A stretch of 64,000 nt of DNA from Streptomyces sp. PH10-H1 (GTDB taxonomy: Bacteria; Actinomycetota; Actinomycetes; Streptomycetales; Streptomycetaceae): the NCBI RefSeq assembly GCF_030063355.1, contig NZ_JASISZ010000031.1, positions 1 to 64,000 on the forward strand, in the 5' to 3' direction. Below are positions 43,993 through 55,341 of this stretch, piece by piece (the stretch's first letter is position 1; each line of letters opens with the position of its first letter). The notes beneath the pieces were generated by a model. The model was not told the DNA's origin. It saw nothing but the letters and a program-made list of their open reading frames with translations, and did not search any database. Position numbers and translations under genes: made by a program.

Positions 43993-44727
43993 TCACACCT
44001 TGGACTTGTAGCCCCGTCCCCACTGCAGACCCCAGCCGTACAGCCGGTCGATCTCGGCCTGGAAGCCGTAGACGTACTTCACCTCGCGCCGCACCATCAT
44101 CTCGCCCTTGCGGTTCTCGATGAGGACCACCGCACAGGACCGCGCCTGCGGCTCGCGCTCGCTCAGCGGGATCTCGATCCGCGGGCCCGAGCTGGGGAAG
44201 AGGGTGACCATGGCGTGGGTGCGGTCGAACGCGGGCGTGCCGTCGTAGATGTAGACGAAGACCAGGAGTCGGACGAATTCGTCCCTTTTGTCGAAGTTGA
44301 TGTATATCGTCTCGCCCGAAGTGCCGCCGAACCGGTCGTCACCGCTGAGCTTGACGTACGGCGGTTCGTTCAGGTCGCCCAGGAAGTTGCCGAGCGGCTG
44401 GACGACGCCCTTGGTCCCGTCGGCGAGTTCGTACATGCACGCCAGGTCGAGGTCGACATTGACCATGGCGGGCCCCGCGGCCTGCACGATCTCCGGCTTG
44501 AAGAGGTTCATCCGGCGGCCGAACAGCCCGCTGCCGCCCTGCTTGTTCCAGCCGCCGGTGTCCGAGGTGCGCATCTCCCAGGAGAGATTGATCCGCAGGT
44601 TGCCGACGGCCGCCCCCTGCTTGCTCAGCGAGACCACCGGGTGCCGCTTCGTGAGCTCCACCGTGTGCGCGTTGGCGACGTCGAACTGTGATGCGCCGCT
44701 GGGCCGCAGGAACTTCCACCACGACAT
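43993..44727 (-). CDS. TerD-family (TerA-like) tellurium resistance protein
   Basis: A 244-residue protein with an N-terminal segment MSWWKFLRPSG, then a single TerD/TerA beta-sandwich: VSLSKQGAAVGNLRINLSW, VNVDLDLACMYELADGTKGVVQPLG, LSGDDRFGG, ETIYINFDKRDEFVRLLVFVYIYDG. The DLDLACMYEL and DD acidic sites fit Ca2+ binding. GGGGAGGGG precedes the ATG. It follows the DUF475 gene on the same strand after a hairpin, so it may have its own promoter. Confidence 0.87.
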   Translation of the reverse strand: MSWWKFLRPSGASQFDVANAHTVELTKRHPVVSLSKQGAAVGNLRINLSWEMRTSDTGGWNKQGGSGLFGRRMNLFKPEIVQAAGPAMVNVDLDLACMYELADGTKGVVQPLGNFLGDLNEPPYVKLSGDDRFGGTSGETIYINFDKRDEFVRLLVFVYIYDGTPAFDRTHAMVTLFPSSGPRIEIPLSEREPQARSCAVVLIENRKGEMMVRREVKYVYGFQAEIDRLYGWGLQWGRGYKSKV

Positions 44728-44761
44728 GACAACCCCTCCCCTGAACTCCCCTGAACGGACA

Positions 44762-44790
44762 CCGCCCCCCGCCGGATCGGCGGGGGGCGG
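44762..44790. terminator. 12-bp GC hairpin after the DUF475 gene
   Basis: CCGCCCCCCGCC and GGCGGGGGGCGG pair around a five-base loop, 27 bp past the DUF475 stop. Confidence 0.75.
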
Positions 44791-44816
44791 GAATTCTCGC
44801 TCCGGGATTCAGACTG

Positions 44817-45968
<1,152 letters not shown>

Positions 45969-46018
45969 GGGCTACCCAGTCCTTCTCTACGAGAGATCCC
46001 CCCGCGCAGAGCGCGGCT

Positions 46019-46594
46019 TTACGAAACGTTGACCCCGAAGTCTAGGGCGATGCCTCGCAGTCCCGACGCGTACCCCTGGCCTACGGCCCGGAATTTCCAT
46101 TCGCCGTTGTACCGGTACAGCTCACCGAAGATCATCGCGGTCTCGCTCGAGGCGTCCTCGGAGAGGTCGTAGCGCGCCAGCTCGGCCTGGTCGAACTGGT
46201 TCACCACGCGGATGTAGGCGTTGCTGACCTGGCCGAAGGTCTGGCCGCGGCTGTCGGCCTCGTGGATGGAGACGGGGAAGACGACCTTGTCGACACGCTC
46301 GGGGACCTTGGTGAGGTCGACGAGGATCTCCTCGTCGTCCCCTTCGCCCTCGCCGGTGAGGTTGTCACCGGTGTGCTCGACGGAGCCCTCGGGGCTCTTG
46401 AGGTTGTTGTAGAAGACGAAGTGTTCGTCGCTGAGTACCCGGCCGTTGGCGCACAACAGTGCGCTGGCGTCGAGGTCGAAGTCCGCGCCCGTGGTGGAGC
46501 GCGCGTCCCAGCCGAGGGCGATCATCACCTGGGTGAGATTCGGTGCGGCCTTGCTGAGGGAGACATTGCCCCCCTTGGCGAGCGTGACGCCCAT
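46019..46594 (-). CDS. TerD-family stress protein (paralogue 1)
   Basis: A 191-residue classical TerD. It opens MGVTLAKGGNVSLSKAAPNL and has ALGWDAR, FDLDASALL, DEHFVFYNNLKSPEGSVEHTGDN with a GEGEGDDEE calcium-binding loop, and ends WKFRAVGQGYASGLRGI. GGGAGGAAG lies before the ATG. It is the direct downstream neighbour of an equally long paralogue and is upstream of DUF475 on the same strand. Confidence 0.92.
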   Translation of the reverse strand: MGVTLAKGGNVSLSKAAPNLTQVMIALGWDARSTTGADFDLDASALLCANGRVLSDEHFVFYNNLKSPEGSVEHTGDNLTGEGEGDDEEILVDLTKVPERVDKVVFPVSIHEADSRGQTFGQVSNAYIRVVNQFDQAELARYDLSEDASSETAMIFGELYRYNGEWKFRAVGQGYASGLRGIALDFGVNVS

Positions 46595-46680
46595 GGTTTT
46601 CGCTTCCTCCCCGTGCGTACTGAGGTCGGTACGTGCACGGCGCCGCACGCCCTTGCCGGGTGTGCGGCGCCGCAGGCGGT

Positions 46681-47256
46681 TCAGACGTTGACGCCGAAGT
46701 CCTGCGCGATGCCGCGCAGTCCGGAGGCGTAGCCCTGGCCGATGGCGCGGAACTTCCACTCCGCGCCGTTGCGGTAGAGCTCACCGAAGACCATGGCGGT
46801 CTCGGTGGAGGCGTCCTCGGTGAGGTCGTAGCGCGCCAGCTCGTTGTTGTCCGCCTGGTTCACGACGCGGATGTACGCGTTGCGGACCTGGCCGAAGCTC
46901 TGCTGGCGGCTCTCGGCCTCGTAGATCGAGACCGGGAACACGATCTTGGCGATATCGGCCGGGACGCCGGCCAGGTTCACCTTGATGACCTCGTCGTCGC
47001 CCTCGCCCGAGCCGGTGAGGTTGTCACCGAGGTGCTCGACCGAGCCGTCGGGGCTCTTGAGGTTGTTGAAGAAGACGAAGTGCTGGTCGGAGATGACCTT
47101 GCCCTCGGGGCTCGCCAGCAGTGCGCTGGCGTCGAGGTCGAAGTCCGCTCCGGTAGTGGTCCGGGCGTCCCATCCCAGAGCGACGATGACCGCCGTGAGA
47201 TTCGGGGCCTCCTTCGTCAGTGAGACGTTTCCACCCTTGCTGAGGCTGACTCCCAC
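46681..47256 (-). CDS. TerD-family stress protein (paralogue 2)
   Basis: A 191-residue TerD opening MGVSLSKGGNVSLTKEAPNL. It shares the full motif set with the gene at 46019, including FDLDASALL, FVFFNNLKSPDGSVEHLGDN and a GSGEGDDE loop. The GTG at 47256 is chosen because GGGAGG lies five bases upstream and it gives exactly the paralogue's length; an ATG four codons earlier is the alternative. The pair looks like a recent tandem duplication. Confidence 0.92.
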   Translation of the reverse strand: MGVSLSKGGNVSLTKEAPNLTAVIVALGWDARTTTGADFDLDASALLASPEGKVISDQHFVFFNNLKSPDGSVEHLGDNLTGSGEGDDEVIKVNLAGVPADIAKIVFPVSIYEAESRQQSFGQVRNAYIRVVNQADNNELARYDLTEDASTETAMVFGELYRNGAEWKFRAIGQGYASGLRGIAQDFGVNV

Positions 47257-47367
47257 GAGTCCTCCCATACGGTCGTGGGGTGTCAGGAAGAACCCTCGCC
47301 CCCGTCGTGCGGTACACAGATCAACGCGTTGAGCTTAGTGAGCAGTTCCCGATGACTACAGCCCGTT

Positions 47368-47826
47368 CTACAGCTCTTCGAGCGCCTTTGCGTAGTCATG
47401 AAGATCGCGGGCGTCCGGCAGGCCGTTGACGACCGTCCAGCGGACCACGCCCTCCTTGTCGATGACGAAGGTGCCGCGCACCGCGCAGCCCTTCTCCTCG
47501 TCGAAGACGCCATAGGCGCGGGAGGCCTCGCCGTGCGGCCAGAAGTCGGAGAGCAGCGGGTATCCCAGGCCCTCCTTCTCGGCGAAGACGCGCAGCGAGA
47601 ACGGGGCATCACTGGAGACGGCGAGGAGCTGCACCTCGTCGTTCTGGAACCTCGGCAGTTCGTCGCGCAGGGCGCAGAGTTCCCCGGTGCAGACACCGGT
47701 GAAGGCGTACGGGTAGAAGAGCAGGACGACGTTCTTCTCGCCGCGGAAGTCGGAGAGCCGCACGGTCTGGCCGTGCTGGTTCTTCAGCTCGAAGTCCGGG
47801 GCCTTGCTGCCGACCTCGATCGCCAT
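47368..47826 (-). CDS. ahpE: Peroxiredoxin, AhpE-like
   Basis: A 152-residue thioredoxin-fold peroxidase. The active site is YPYAFTGVCTGELC, with the peroxidatic Cys in GVC and a second Cys four residues later; LLSDFWPHGEASRAYGVFDEEKG and RGTFVIDKEG follow. AhpE reduces hydrogen, organic and fatty-acid peroxides in the cytoplasm. GAGGAT precedes the ATG. It follows DUF3052 on the same strand, an arrangement also found next to aceE in mycobacteria. Confidence 0.9.
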   Translation of the reverse strand: MAIEVGSKAPDFELKNQHGQTVRLSDFRGEKNVVLLFYPYAFTGVCTGELCALRDELPRFQNDEVQLLAVSSDAPFSLRVFAEKEGLGYPLLSDFWPHGEASRAYGVFDEEKGCAVRGTFVIDKEGVVRWTVVNGLPDARDLHDYAKALEEL

Positions 47827-47950
47827 ACGGCCACATCCTCGTCTCGGTACCGGGAAGGTCACGGCCAGTGTGTCACTGCCGTCCGGGGCGGGACGCACCG
47901 CGCCCCCGGCGACCGAGGTCACCGGGGGCGCGGAGCAGGGTCCGGAAGAG

Positions 47951-48394
47951 TTATCGCTTGCCGGCGGCCCTGGCCGTCTTCGGAGTGACCAGGCGGCTGC
48001 CGGTCCAGTCCTTGGCGGCGTTGACAGTGCTGGTCTGGGCCAGACCTGCGGTCTGGGCCGCCTCGCCGATCTCGCTTGGCTCGACATGGCCGACTCGGCC
48101 CGTCTTCGGGGTCATGAGCCAGATCGGGGCGCCGTCGTCGATCGTCGACGTGGCGTCGACCAAGGCGTCGGTGAGGTCGCCGTCGTCCTCGCGGAACCAC
48201 AGCAGGACGGCGTCGGGCACGTCGTCGTATTCCTCATCGGCGAGCTCTTCGCCCGTGAGCTCCTCGATACCTTCTCGGAGCTCCTGGTCGCAGTCCTCGT
48301 CGTACCCGAGCTCCTGGACCACCTGTCCGGTCTCGAAACCAAGCCGGCCAGCCGGGTTGGTCCGCTCCTCCGCGTGGTCCGCGGTCGCGCTCAC
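47951..48394 (-). CDS. DUF3052 family protein
   Basis: A 147-residue acidic protein: LGFETGQVVQELGYDEDCD, then a Glu/Asp-rich helix, DDVPDAVLLWFREDDGDLTD, IDDGAPIWLMTPKTGR, and a Lys-rich end. This is the conserved actinobacterial DUF3052, of unknown function. The GTG at 48394 has AGGAGG seven bases upstream; longer frames are not supported. It is divergent from aceE and upstream of ahpE. Confidence 0.88.
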   Translation of the reverse strand: MSATADHAEERTNPAGRLGFETGQVVQELGYDEDCDQELREGIEELTGEELADEEYDDVPDAVLLWFREDDGDLTDALVDATSTIDDGAPIWLMTPKTGRVGHVEPSEIGEAAQTAGLAQTSTVNAAKDWTGSRLVTPKTARAAGKR

Positions 48395-48775
48395 GCTTTG
48401 CCTCCTGTCATGGGGGGAAACTCCCCGCACCTGCGCGGGGTTATTGGCGGTAGTCCACACGGGCGCGGCGGATCGCGCAAGTACCCGGCATCCGATCCCG
48501 CCCAAACGTTGACGTGTCACCTTATCCCGCACGTCCGATCGTGACGCAGATCACGCCGGTTTGCCGGGGTTGTGCACGAATGAAGTCAGGGGTCGGTCGT
48601 ACGTCCGAGTGGGCGTAGAGTTGCGATTTGGCCGCCCGGCGACCTGCTTCGCTGCGCACCCCTCCGTCTCACGGAGTGGCAGTTACCGCTCAGTAGAGAT
48701 GACGTTTCTGGCGACGCGGTACACGATGGAGGCGGCGCGACCCAGCAGAGCAAGACCTAGTAGCGAAGGAACAGC
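48395..48775. other. Intergenic promoter region between DUF3052 and aceE
   Basis: This 381-bp gap between divergent genes encodes nothing convincing. It holds a Crp-like site at 48541-48554, a short CCCCGC/GCGGGG hairpin near 48424-48441, and a TAGAGT element near 48615 that could be a -10 box for aceE. Confidence 0.6.
48541..48554. promoter_or_regulatory. Crp-like site upstream of aceE
   Basis: GTGACGCAGATCAC is a GTGA-N6-TCAC inverted repeat 221 bp before aceE. It fits the streptomycete Crp pattern GTG-N6-GNCAC except for A in place of the inner G. Confidence 0.45.
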
Positions 48776-51508
48776 GTGGCTTCCGGATCCGATCGCAACC
48801 CGATCATCATTGGCGGCCTTCCCAGCCAGGTCCCGGACTTTGATCCCGAGGAAACGGCGGAATGGCTCGACTCGCTCGACGCGGCTATCGACGAACGCGG
48901 CCGTGAGCGTGCCCGCTACCTGATGCTCCGCCTCATCGAGCGCGCCCGCGAGAAGCGCGTCGCGGTGCCCGAGATGCGCAGCACGGACTACATCAACACC
49001 ATCGCGACCAAGGACGAGCCGTTCTTCCCCGGCAACGAGGAGATCGAGCGCAAGGTCCTGAACGCGACCCGCTGGAATGCGGCGGTCATGGTGTCGCGCG
49101 CCCAGCGCCCCGGTATCGGTGTCGGCGGCCACATCGCCACCTTCGCCTCCTCGGCCTCCCTCTACGACGTGGGCTTCAACCACTTCTTCCGGGGCAAGGA
49201 CGAGGGCGACGGCGGCGACCAGATCTTCTTCCAGGGGCACGCCTCGCCGGGCATCTACGCCCGCGCCTTCCTCCTGGACCGGCTCTCCGAGCAGCAGCTC
49301 GACGCGTTCCGCCAGGAGAAGTCGAAGGCCCCGTACGGCCTGTCCAGCTACCCGCACCCGCGGCTCATGCCGGACTTCTGGGAGTTCCCGACCGTCTCGA
49401 TGGGCCTCGGCCCGCTCGGCGCGATCTACCAGGCGCGGATGAACCGCTACATGCAGGCGCGCGGCATCGCCGACACCTCCAAGTCGCACGTCTGGGCGTA
49501 TCTGGGCGACGGGGAGATGGACGAGCCCGAGTCGCTCGGCCAGCTGTCGATCGCCGCCCGTGAGGGCCTGGACAACCTGACGTTCGTCGTCAACTGCAAC
49601 CTGCAGCGCCTCGACGGGCCGGTACGCGGTAACGGCAAGATCATCCAGGAGCTGGAGTCGCAGTTCCGGGGCGCCGGCTGGAACGTCATCAAGCTGGTCT
49701 GGGACCGCAGCTGGGACCCGCTGCTCGCCCAGGACCGCGACGGCATCCTGGTGAACAAGATGAACACCACGCCGGACGGACAATTCCAGACGTACGCCAC
49801 CGAGACCGGCGGCTACATCCGTGAACACTTCTTCGGTGACGACCAGCGGCTGCGCAAGATGGTCGAGGGCATGACCGACGAGCAGATCCTGCACCTGGGA
49901 CGCGGCGGTCACGACCACAAGAAGGTCTACGCGGCGTACGCGGCGGCCAAGGCCCACAAGGGCCAGCCGACGGTGATCCTCGCCCAGACCATCAAGGGCT
50001 GGACCCTGGGTCCGAACTTCGAGGGCCGCAACGCTACCCACCAGATGAAGAAGCTGACGACCGAGGACCTCAAGCGCTTCCGCGACCGGCTGCACATCCC
50101 GATCACGGACAAGCAGCTCGACGAGGGCTACCCGCCGTACTACCACCCGGGTCGCGACTCCGAAGAGATCCAGTACATGCACGACCACCGCAAGGCGTGC
50201 GGCGGCTATGTGCCGACCCGTGTGGTGCGCGCGAAGCCGCTGCCGCTTCCGGACGAGAAGACGTACGCACCGGCCAAGAAGGGCTCCGGGCAGCAGTCGA
50301 TCGCCACCACCATGGCGTTCGTCCGCATCCTCAAGGAACTCATGCGGGACAAGGAGATCGGCAAGCGTTTCGTGCTGATCGCCCCGGACGAGTACCGCAC
50401 CTTCGGTATGGACGCGTTCTTCCCGTCGGCGAAGATCTACAACCCGCTGGGCCAGCAGTACGAGGCCGTGGACCGCGACCTGCTCCTCGCGTACAAGGAG
50501 TCGCCGACCGGCCAGATGCTGCACGACGGCATCTCCGAGGCGGGCTGTACGGCCTCGCTGATCGCGGCGGGCTCCGCCTACGCGACCCACGGTGAGCCGC
50601 TGATCCCGGTCTATGTCTTCTACTCGATGTTCGGGTTCCAGCGCACCGGTGACCAGTTCTGGCAGATGGCCGACCAGCTGGCGCGTGGCTTCGTGCTCGG
50701 CGCGACCGCCGGCCGGACCACCCTTACGGGTGAAGGTCTGCAGCACGCGGACGGCCATTCGCAGCTGCTCGCCTCGACCAACCCGGCCGTCGTCGCGTAC
50801 GACCCGGCGTTCGGCTTCGAGATCGCGCACATCGTGCAGGACGGTCTGAAGCGGATGTACGGCGAGAACGCCGAGGACATCTTCTACTACCTGACCGTCT
50901 ACAACGAGCCGATCCAGCACCCCGCCGAGCCGGCCGATGTGGATGCCGAGGGCATCCTCAAGGGCCTGTACCGGTACGCGGAGGGCGCCGCCGGCACCAT
51001 TCCGGCGCAGATCCTGGCGTCCGGTGTGGCGGTTCCGTGGGCGATCGAGGCGCAGAAGATCCTCGCCGAGGAGTGGAACGTCAAGGCGGACGTCTGGTCG
51101 GCCACCTCCTGGAACGAGCTGCGCCGGGACGCCATCGCGGTGGAGGAGCACAATCTGCTCCACCCCGAGGAGGAGCAGCGCGTCCCGTACATCACGAGCA
51201 AGCTCGCCGGTGTGCAGGGCCCGTTCGTGGCCGTCTCGGACTGGATGCGCGCCGTACCGGACCAGATCTCGCGCTGGGTCCCGGGCACGTACCAGTCGCT
51301 GGGCGCCGACGGTTTCGGCTTCGCCGACACCCGTGGCGCGGCCCGCCGCTTCTTCCACATCGACGCGCAGTCGATCGTCCTGGGTGTGCTCACCGAGCTC
51401 GCCCGTGACGGCCGGATCGACCGTTCGGTGCTGAAGCAGGCCGTGGACCGTTACCAGCTGCTCGACGTCTCGGCGGCCGACCCGGGCGCCGCGGGCGGCG
51501 ACGCCTGA
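48776..51508 (+). CDS. aceE: Pyruvate dehydrogenase E1 component, homodimeric type
   Basis: A 910-residue thiamine-diphosphate enzyme that decarboxylates pyruvate and acetylates the E2 lipoyl group. The ThDP/Mg motif is YLGDGEMDEPESLGQLS continuing to NLTFVVNCNLQRLDGPVRGNG; IGVGGHIATFASSASLYDVGFNHFF holds the cofactor His. The transketolase-type pyrimidine domain is near residues 500-700 (RFVLIAPDEYRTFGMD), and the C-terminal domain follows. AAGGA precedes the GTG. It supplies acetyl-CoA and lies close to the fab cluster. Confidence 0.95.
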   Translation: MASGSDRNPIIIGGLPSQVPDFDPEETAEWLDSLDAAIDERGRERARYLMLRLIERAREKRVAVPEMRSTDYINTIATKDEPFFPGNEEIERKVLNATRWNAAVMVSRAQRPGIGVGGHIATFASSASLYDVGFNHFFRGKDEGDGGDQIFFQGHASPGIYARAFLLDRLSEQQLDAFRQEKSKAPYGLSSYPHPRLMPDFWEFPTVSMGLGPLGAIYQARMNRYMQARGIADTSKSHVWAYLGDGEMDEPESLGQLSIAAREGLDNLTFVVNCNLQRLDGPVRGNGKIIQELESQFRGAGWNVIKLVWDRSWDPLLAQDRDGILVNKMNTTPDGQFQTYATETGGYIREHFFGDDQRLRKMVEGMTDEQILHLGRGGHDHKKVYAAYAAAKAHKGQPTVILAQTIKGWTLGPNFEGRNATHQMKKLTTEDLKRFRDRLHIPITDKQLDEGYPPYYHPGRDSEEIQYMHDHRKACGGYVPTRVVRAKPLPLPDEKTYAPAKKGSGQQSIATTMAFVRILKELMRDKEIGKRFVLIAPDEYRTFGMDAFFPSAKIYNPLGQQYEAVDRDLLLAYKESPTGQMLHDGISEAGCTASLIAAGSAYATHGEPLIPVYVFYSMFGFQRTGDQFWQMADQLARGFVLGATAGRTTLTGEGLQHADGHSQLLASTNPAVVAYDPAFGFEIAHIVQDGLKRMYGENAEDIFYYLTVYNEPIQHPAEPADVDAEGILKGLYRYAEGAAGTIPAQILASGVAVPWAIEAQKILAEEWNVKADVWSATSWNELRRDAIAVEEHNLLHPEEEQRVPYITSKLAGVQGPFVAVSDWMRAVPDQISRWVPGTYQSLGADGFGFADTRGAARRFFHIDAQSIVLGVLTELARDGRIDRSVLKQAVDRYQLLDVSAADPGAAGGDA

Positions 51509-51537
51509 GGCGGCGGGTCATTCGTTAGGTCTACGTT

Positions 51538-51583
51538 CGAACGCCGGGCCCGCACCCTTTCCGTGGTGGGGGCCCGGCGTTCG
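51538..51583. terminator. 14-bp hairpin after aceE
   Basis: CGAACGCCGGGCCC pairs perfectly with GGGCCCGGCGTTCG across an 18-base loop, between the convergent aceE and small membrane protein genes. Confidence 0.8.
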
Positions 51584-51606
51584 TCATGGGGCGCCCGGTG
51601 CCGCCG

Positions 51607-51882
51607 TCACTGCGCCAGCCACAGGACGGCGATGACCGTGTCGATGGCACCGAGGATGACGGCGACGACCGCGGGGATCGACTTTCCGCCACGCCAGCTG
51701 CGGCCCATGGCGAGCCAGCCGAAGATGATCGCGGCCGGTCCGAGCAGGATTCCCAGCACGAAGAAGCCGGCGATCGCGCAGCCGGCGCCGAGGACGGCGA
51801 TCGTTCCGGTGCGGGTGGCGGTGCCGGCGCCGGTGCGGTTACGGGCGCGGATACGGGAGCGGGTGCGGGTTCTGGCGGCCAT
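51607..51882 (-). CDS. Small membrane protein (DUF4190-like)
   Basis: A 91-residue protein. The first 27 residues are an Arg/Thr repeat (TRTRSRIRARNRTG). Two hydrophobic helices follow, VLGAGCAIAGFFVLGILLGPAAIIFGWLAM and a second ending IDTVIAVLWLA. The two-helix hairpin with an LGPAAIIFG turn resembles DUF4190. GGAGGG precedes the ATG. Function is unknown. A much longer frame running upstream is an opposite-strand artefact of the GC bias. Confidence 0.75.
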   Translation of the reverse strand: MAARTRTRSRIRARNRTGAGTATRTGTIAVLGAGCAIAGFFVLGILLGPAAIIFGWLAMGRSWRGGKSIPAVVAVILGAIDTVIAVLWLAQ

Positions 51883-52251
51883 CGTCCCTCCGTAAGGTTT
51901 CGGGGCTCGACGTTCGCGTTCCCCACCCCTGGCCGCCCATGCGGCGTCAGTTCTCCCAGCCTTGAACGCCCTGACGGCGTAACGGGATTCGGGCACCCAG
52001 GTCCCCGTCGGACAGGTGTCGAACTCGGCTTGGGCTGAGCTCCGGCTGAGCTCCGGCCGGGCGCTTCCGTTTGGCCTCTTTCGCCACTTTCGAAACGTGA
52101 CTTGAGTCACCACGGGCTCAGGCATGCCCGTGCGTCTTCTACGCTGGCTGGAGTTACCGCAAACCTCCGGGGGTACATCCCCCCGCGCACCCTCTGCCGA
52201 CGGACCGGGTCGGTGTGCGCGTCCGGGACGATTTCGCGAGGCAATCCTGTA
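51883..52251. other. Intergenic region with divergent promoters
   Basis: A 369-bp gap between the small membrane protein and the DUF1023 hydrolase. The only clear structure is a consensus Crp site at 52097-52110. No short gene with a good ribosome site was seen. Confidence 0.55.
52097..52110. promoter_or_regulatory. Consensus Crp site upstream of DUF1023 hydrolase
   Basis: GTGACTTGAGTCAC is a perfect GTGA-N6-TCAC repeat and a full match to the streptomycete Crp pattern GTG-N6-GNCAC, 142 bp upstream of the start codon. Confidence 0.55.
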
Positions 52252-53460
52252 GTGACCCCGTTCGATGAGCGCTTCAACGCAACGTCCCTTCGGGCCCTGC
52301 TGGCCCTGGCCGTGGTCTTCATCATGCTCGCGACCACCGGCTGGACCGCAGTGAGACCGCACAAGGGCGCCGGCGATCCACGGGCGGCCGCACTGTCCTC
52401 CTGGCTGCACGGCTCGGTGGCCGGGCACAAGCTGCCCAGCCCCGCGGTCGGCGCGGACTCCATCGCGTACTTCTTCACGACGCTGACCGCCGGGCAGACC
52501 CGTCAGCTCGCCAACCGCTACCCGCTCGTCGTCGGCAACCTCGACGGCGCGCCGGTGAGCCTGCGCTACCTGGCCAACCGGGTGGCGCTCGCGCAGACGC
52601 GCGTCTCTGAGATCGCCCGCTCGCACAGCTCCCTGCTCACCCCCGCCGGCCGCATGGACGCGGACAAGCGCGCCCGCCGCTATGCCTCGCTGCTGAGCGA
52701 CGGGCGGCAGATCCTCGCCTTCGACCCCAGCGGAGCGGGCCGGGCCGCCGAGGTCTTCGGCGATCTGGCTTCCGCCGACCGGGTGGCCCTTGTGGTGCCG
52801 GGTGTGGACACCGACATCAGCACCTTCGAACGCACCGCCAAGTCGTACGCGGCCCCGGTCGGCATGGCCCGCGCCCTGTACACGGCGGAGCGCACCCAGG
52901 ACCCGTCCGCGAAAACCGCGGTGATCGCCTGGGCGAACTACACGACGCCCTCGGGCGTGGGCCTGGACGCGTCCACCGGCGAGCTGGCCGAGCAGGGCGC
53001 CGTCCGGCTGAACTCCCTGGTCGACGCACTCCCCGCCGGCGCGCGCGTCTCGCTCTTCTGCCACTCGTACGGCTCGGTGCTGTGCGGAGTGGCGGCGCCC
53101 GACCTGCCGCAGGGCCAGATCTCCGACATCACCGTCTTCGGCAGTCCGGGGATGCGGGTGAACCACGCCGAGCAGCTCCACACCTCGGCCAACGTGTGGG
53201 CGGCCCGCGATCCGAGCGACTGGATCGGATCTGTGCCGCACCTGGAGATCGCGGGTCTCGGACATGGCGCCGACCCGGTCTCCGAGTCCTTCGGGGCGCG
53301 CGTGATCGGCACCGAGGGCGCTCTCGGCCACCCCGGCTACTTCGCGCCCGGCGCCGAGAGCCTGGCGAACTTCACGGACATCGCCCTGGGCCACTACGGC
53401 TCCGTGCAGTGCGCTCCCGGCCGCGAGGACTGCGCGTCCGGCCTCCACCAACAGAGCTGA
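52252..53460 (+). CDS. DUF1023-family alpha/beta hydrolase, membrane-anchored
   Basis: A 402-residue protein. A hydrophobic helix at residues ~14-33 (LRALLALAVVFIMLATTGW) anchors or exports it. The DUF1023 hydrolase domain follows, with VALVVPGVDTDISTFERT, the nucleophile elbow SLFCHSYGSVLCG and the C-terminal His region GALGHPGYFAPGAESLANF. The family is actinobacterial and the substrate is unknown. The GTG start has GAGG ten bases upstream; upstream starts are possible. A Crp-like site lies in the promoter. Confidence 0.85.
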   Translation: MTPFDERFNATSLRALLALAVVFIMLATTGWTAVRPHKGAGDPRAAALSSWLHGSVAGHKLPSPAVGADSIAYFFTTLTAGQTRQLANRYPLVVGNLDGAPVSLRYLANRVALAQTRVSEIARSHSSLLTPAGRMDADKRARRYASLLSDGRQILAFDPSGAGRAAEVFGDLASADRVALVVPGVDTDISTFERTAKSYAAPVGMARALYTAERTQDPSAKTAVIAWANYTTPSGVGLDASTGELAEQGAVRLNSLVDALPAGARVSLFCHSYGSVLCGVAAPDLPQGQISDITVFGSPGMRVNHAEQLHTSANVWAARDPSDWIGSVPHLEIAGLGHGADPVSESFGARVIGTEGALGHPGYFAPGAESLANFTDIALGHYGSVQCAPGREDCASGLHQQS

Positions 53461-53568
53461 GCGCCGAGCCGGGTGCCGGACCCATGGCGGAGCCGTCCGT
53501 AGGCCCGGGTCCGGTGCGCCTTCGTATTTCCAGCCCGTCAGGCGGTTGAGCGTGAATTCGGCCCTACG

Positions 53569-54280
53569 ATGAGCCATATGGGTGACGTTTTGGCCGGATC
53601 CAATGCCATGTGGGAGTTCGACACGGATGCCGTCGTCATCCGGTACGAGCGCGGGGTGCGCAATTCGAAGCTTCTCCAGACGCTCGGCGAGCGCCGGATC
53701 CCGTACGCGGCCCTGACCGGCGTCGAACTCTCCCCGGGCAAGCGCGGCACCGTCGTCCTGCGCGCGCTGCCGCGGCCCGGCGCCGATCCGCTGATGGAGG
53801 CGGCGAGCGGCCAGCTGAAGGAGGCCGCCGACCCCTACCGGCTGGTGCTGCCCGCCGAACGCGAGACGCTCGCCGAGTACTACGCGGACGAACTGCGGGT
53901 GTCGGTCACCGACAACGACACCGGCGAACCGGCCGACCGCTTCCTGGTGGCCGCGCCCGCCGGGCCGCAGTCCTTCAAGGCGTACGACGCCAAAGCCGCC
54001 TTCGACGGCCGCACGGTGTCCTTCCGCTGGTTCTGGACGGGCGCCTCGACCGCCAAGTGGAAGGCCGGCGACCAGCACTTCCCGGTCACCGGCCTGACGG
54101 GCATCGACTGGCGCTCCCCCGAGCTGCTCCACGGCTATCTGCGGCTGCGGCCGCAGAACGACGGCGAGCGGCCCGGCGACCCGGACCAGGACCCGGCCGC
54201 GGTGGTCTTCGGGCTCGGCTACGGGCAGGTCCACGAGTCGCTGCCGTTCGCCGCCGCCGTGCTGGCCGCCGTCCAGACCG

Positions 54281-54303
<23 letters not shown>
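53569..54303 (+). CDS. DUF4429 family protein
   Basis: A 244-residue beta-rich soluble protein with two similar halves: MWEFDTDAVVIRYERG with IPYAALTGVELSPGKRG in the first, and KAAFDGRTVSFRWFW with FPVTGLTGIDWRSPE in the second. This is the DUF4429 layout, reminiscent of lipid-binding bPH domains. Function is unknown. The second ATG (53578) may be the start. Its last 23 bases overlap the end of the convergent aldo-keto reductase gene. Confidence 0.85.
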
Positions 54304-55336
<1,033 letters not shown>

Positions 55337-55341
55337 CAGGG

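Noticed and set aside
46002..46016. A terminator hairpin after the TerD gene (CCGCGC/GCGCGG)
   Set aside because: The six-base stem with a three-base loop is too weak to support without expression data.
48683..51358. A long open frame on the strand opposite aceE
   Set aside because: It lacks a ribosome site and any domain. Frames of this size arise opposite real genes because third codon positions are nearly all G or C.
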